Shown in pieces: positions 6,955-7,662 of a stretch of DNA of 7,662 bases (position 1 is the stretch's first letter; every line of letters starts with the position of its first letter). The notes beneath the pieces are model-generated. The model did not search any database. It was not told the DNA's origin and worked only from the letters and a program-made list of their open reading frames with translations. The position numbers and the translations under genes were made by a program. The stretch is from Gammaproteobacteria bacterium (GTDB lineage Bacteria; Pseudomonadota; Gammaproteobacteria; Pseudomonadales; Pseudohongiellaceae), in NCBI GenBank assembly GCA_002719575.1, contig PBHS01000034.1, forward strand, positions 9,941 through 17,602, given 5' to 3'.

Positions 6955-6973
6955 TATTCCAATAGTTGGAATA
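6955..6973. promoter_or_regulatory. Palindrome in the divergent intergenic region (possible shared operator)
   Basis: TATTCCAATAGTTGGAATA has perfect 8-base arms around TAG. It lies 30 bases before the DLH-like gene start and about 70 before the NHL gene start. Weak promoter-like boxes touch it: TTGGAA (6966-6971) with GAGAAT (6990-6995) after 18 bases toward the plus strand, and on the minus strand TTTATT (6993-6998) with CATATT (6970-6975) after 17 bases. Binding there could control both genes; the promoters are tentative. Confidence 0.45.
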
Positions 6974-7043
6974 TGAGAGTATTTGGGGCGAGAATAAAAA
7001 ACAACACCCCGCCCAATTAATTCCCTGCGCATAAGAGGCTATC

Positions 7044-7662
7044 ATGGTCAGATCATTTCTCAGCGTGAACCGCCGACGATTTTCTCAAACTCTCGCACTT
7101 ACCTCGCTGGCGACTGGTTTTCCGTCGATCGTTCTTGGGCAAGCCGCAAAAGTAGACACGATCGCCGGCATCGGCGAGGCTGGTTATAAGCCTGAAGGTG
7201 AGCAGGGCAGCCTTGCCATTGAAGCACCAATTAATAACCCCTATGGAATCGTATCTGGCCCCGATGGTGCTCTCTTCTTCTGTGAAGTCGATACCGGCCG
7301 AATTCGACGCCTGGACCTCAGGAACCTGAGACTTTCTACCATCGCCGGGACCGGCGAACCGGGATATTTACGTGAATCGCGCTGGCCGCTGGAGACAGCT
7401 TTTTCAGCGCCCCACGAAATTCGATGGGACGTTGAGGGCAATCTTTTTGTCGTGGAGAGGGACAACCATATCGTGAGACGCATCGCCGGACGAACCGGCC
7501 TAGTCAGCATCGTTGCCGGCACTGGAGAAGGGGGTTTTGCAGGCGATGGCGGCTCAGCCGTATTAAGCCAGTTGCGCCGCCCTCATAGCATTGCCTTTGA
7601 CTCGAGCAACAACCTCCTGATCTGCGACATCGGAAACCATCGATTACGCAGTGTTAGTCGGC
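7044..7662 (+). CDS. NHL-repeat beta-propeller protein with Tat signal (cut by the window edge)
   Basis: The frame stays open for 206 codons to the right edge. The N-terminus NRRRFSQ (9-15), a hydrophobic stretch and GQA near 33-35 form a twin-arginine signal, predicting export in a folded state. The rest is NHL-type propeller. The motif I-A-G-x-G-E-x-G-Y/F occurs three times (about 40-48, 100-108 and 157-165). Between the copies are blades such as NPYGIVSGPDGALFFCE, APHEIRWDVEGNLFVVERDN and RPHSIAFDSSNNLLICDIGN, each ending in an R-I/L-R or similar turn. Such propellers bind ligands or partners, or carry lyase or lactonase activity in some families; no catalytic site can be assigned from this part. 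AAGAGG (7033-7038) stands five bases before the ATG. It is divergent from the DLH-like gene, also a predicted Tat substrate. Confidence 0.88.
   Translation, partial: MVRSFLSVNRRRFSQTLALTSLATGFPSIVLGQAAKVDTIAGIGEAGYKPEGEQGSLAIEAPINNPYGIVSGPDGALFFCEVDTGRIRRLDLRNLRLSTIAGTGEPGYLRESRWPLETAFSAPHEIRWDVEGNLFVVERDNHIVRRIAGRTGLVSIVAGTGEGGFAGDGGSAVLSQLRRPHSIAFDSSNNLLICDIGNHRLRSVSR

Noticed and set aside
7241..7522. Minus-strand 93-codon open frame
   Set aside because: It is a shadow of the NHL-repeat gene, whose repeats are clear in the plus strand.

Overview
The window looks like chromosomal DNA from a Gram-negative bacterium, most likely a gammaproteobacterium and perhaps a marine one. The support is a malate synthase G of the proteobacterial type, a LAAC-type lipobox, two twin-arginine signal peptides, Shine-Dalgarno-led genes and moderate GC. 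The taxonomic placement is inference. I saw no mobile element, CRISPR array, tRNA or rRNA, and no gene-free stretch longer than about 225 bases.

Layout: (1) 1-2136, minus strand. An exported alpha/beta-hydrolase (CE1/PHB-depolymerase-like, Ser-Asp-His) is followed 71 bases downstream by the first 256 codons of malate synthase G (glcB), which runs off the left edge. The hydrolase most likely starts at a TTG codon with a strong ribosome binding site, not at the longer ATG, and has a recognisable promoter with a palindrome at the predicted transcription start. (2) 2361-4296, plus strand. Two unrecognised envelope genes overlap by 8 bases: a secreted four-cysteine protein and an outer-membrane-type lipoprotein. 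(3) 4413-5960, plus strand. A membrane-anchored cysteine-rich protein is followed by an exported PD40 beta-propeller protein. The run ends at a near-symmetrical hairpin (5970-6005) that can terminate transcription from both sides. (4) 6047-7662. A divergent pair of predicted Tat substrates, a dienelactone-hydrolase-like protein (minus) and an NHL-repeat propeller protein (plus, cut by the right edge), share a 118-base intergenic region holding a 19-base palindrome.

Seven of the eight genes encode proteins predicted to leave the cytoplasm or be anchored at the envelope: two hydrolases, two beta-propellers, a lipoprotein, a membrane-anchored protein and a small secreted protein. The exception is malate synthase, a central carbon enzyme. 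A role in periplasmic handling of ester or lactone substrates, with two-carbon products feeding the glyoxylate route, is possible but is only inference from proximity. I did not find a clear defence, mobile or RNA-based system. The least explained content is the 2361-4958 set of unrecognised envelope proteins.
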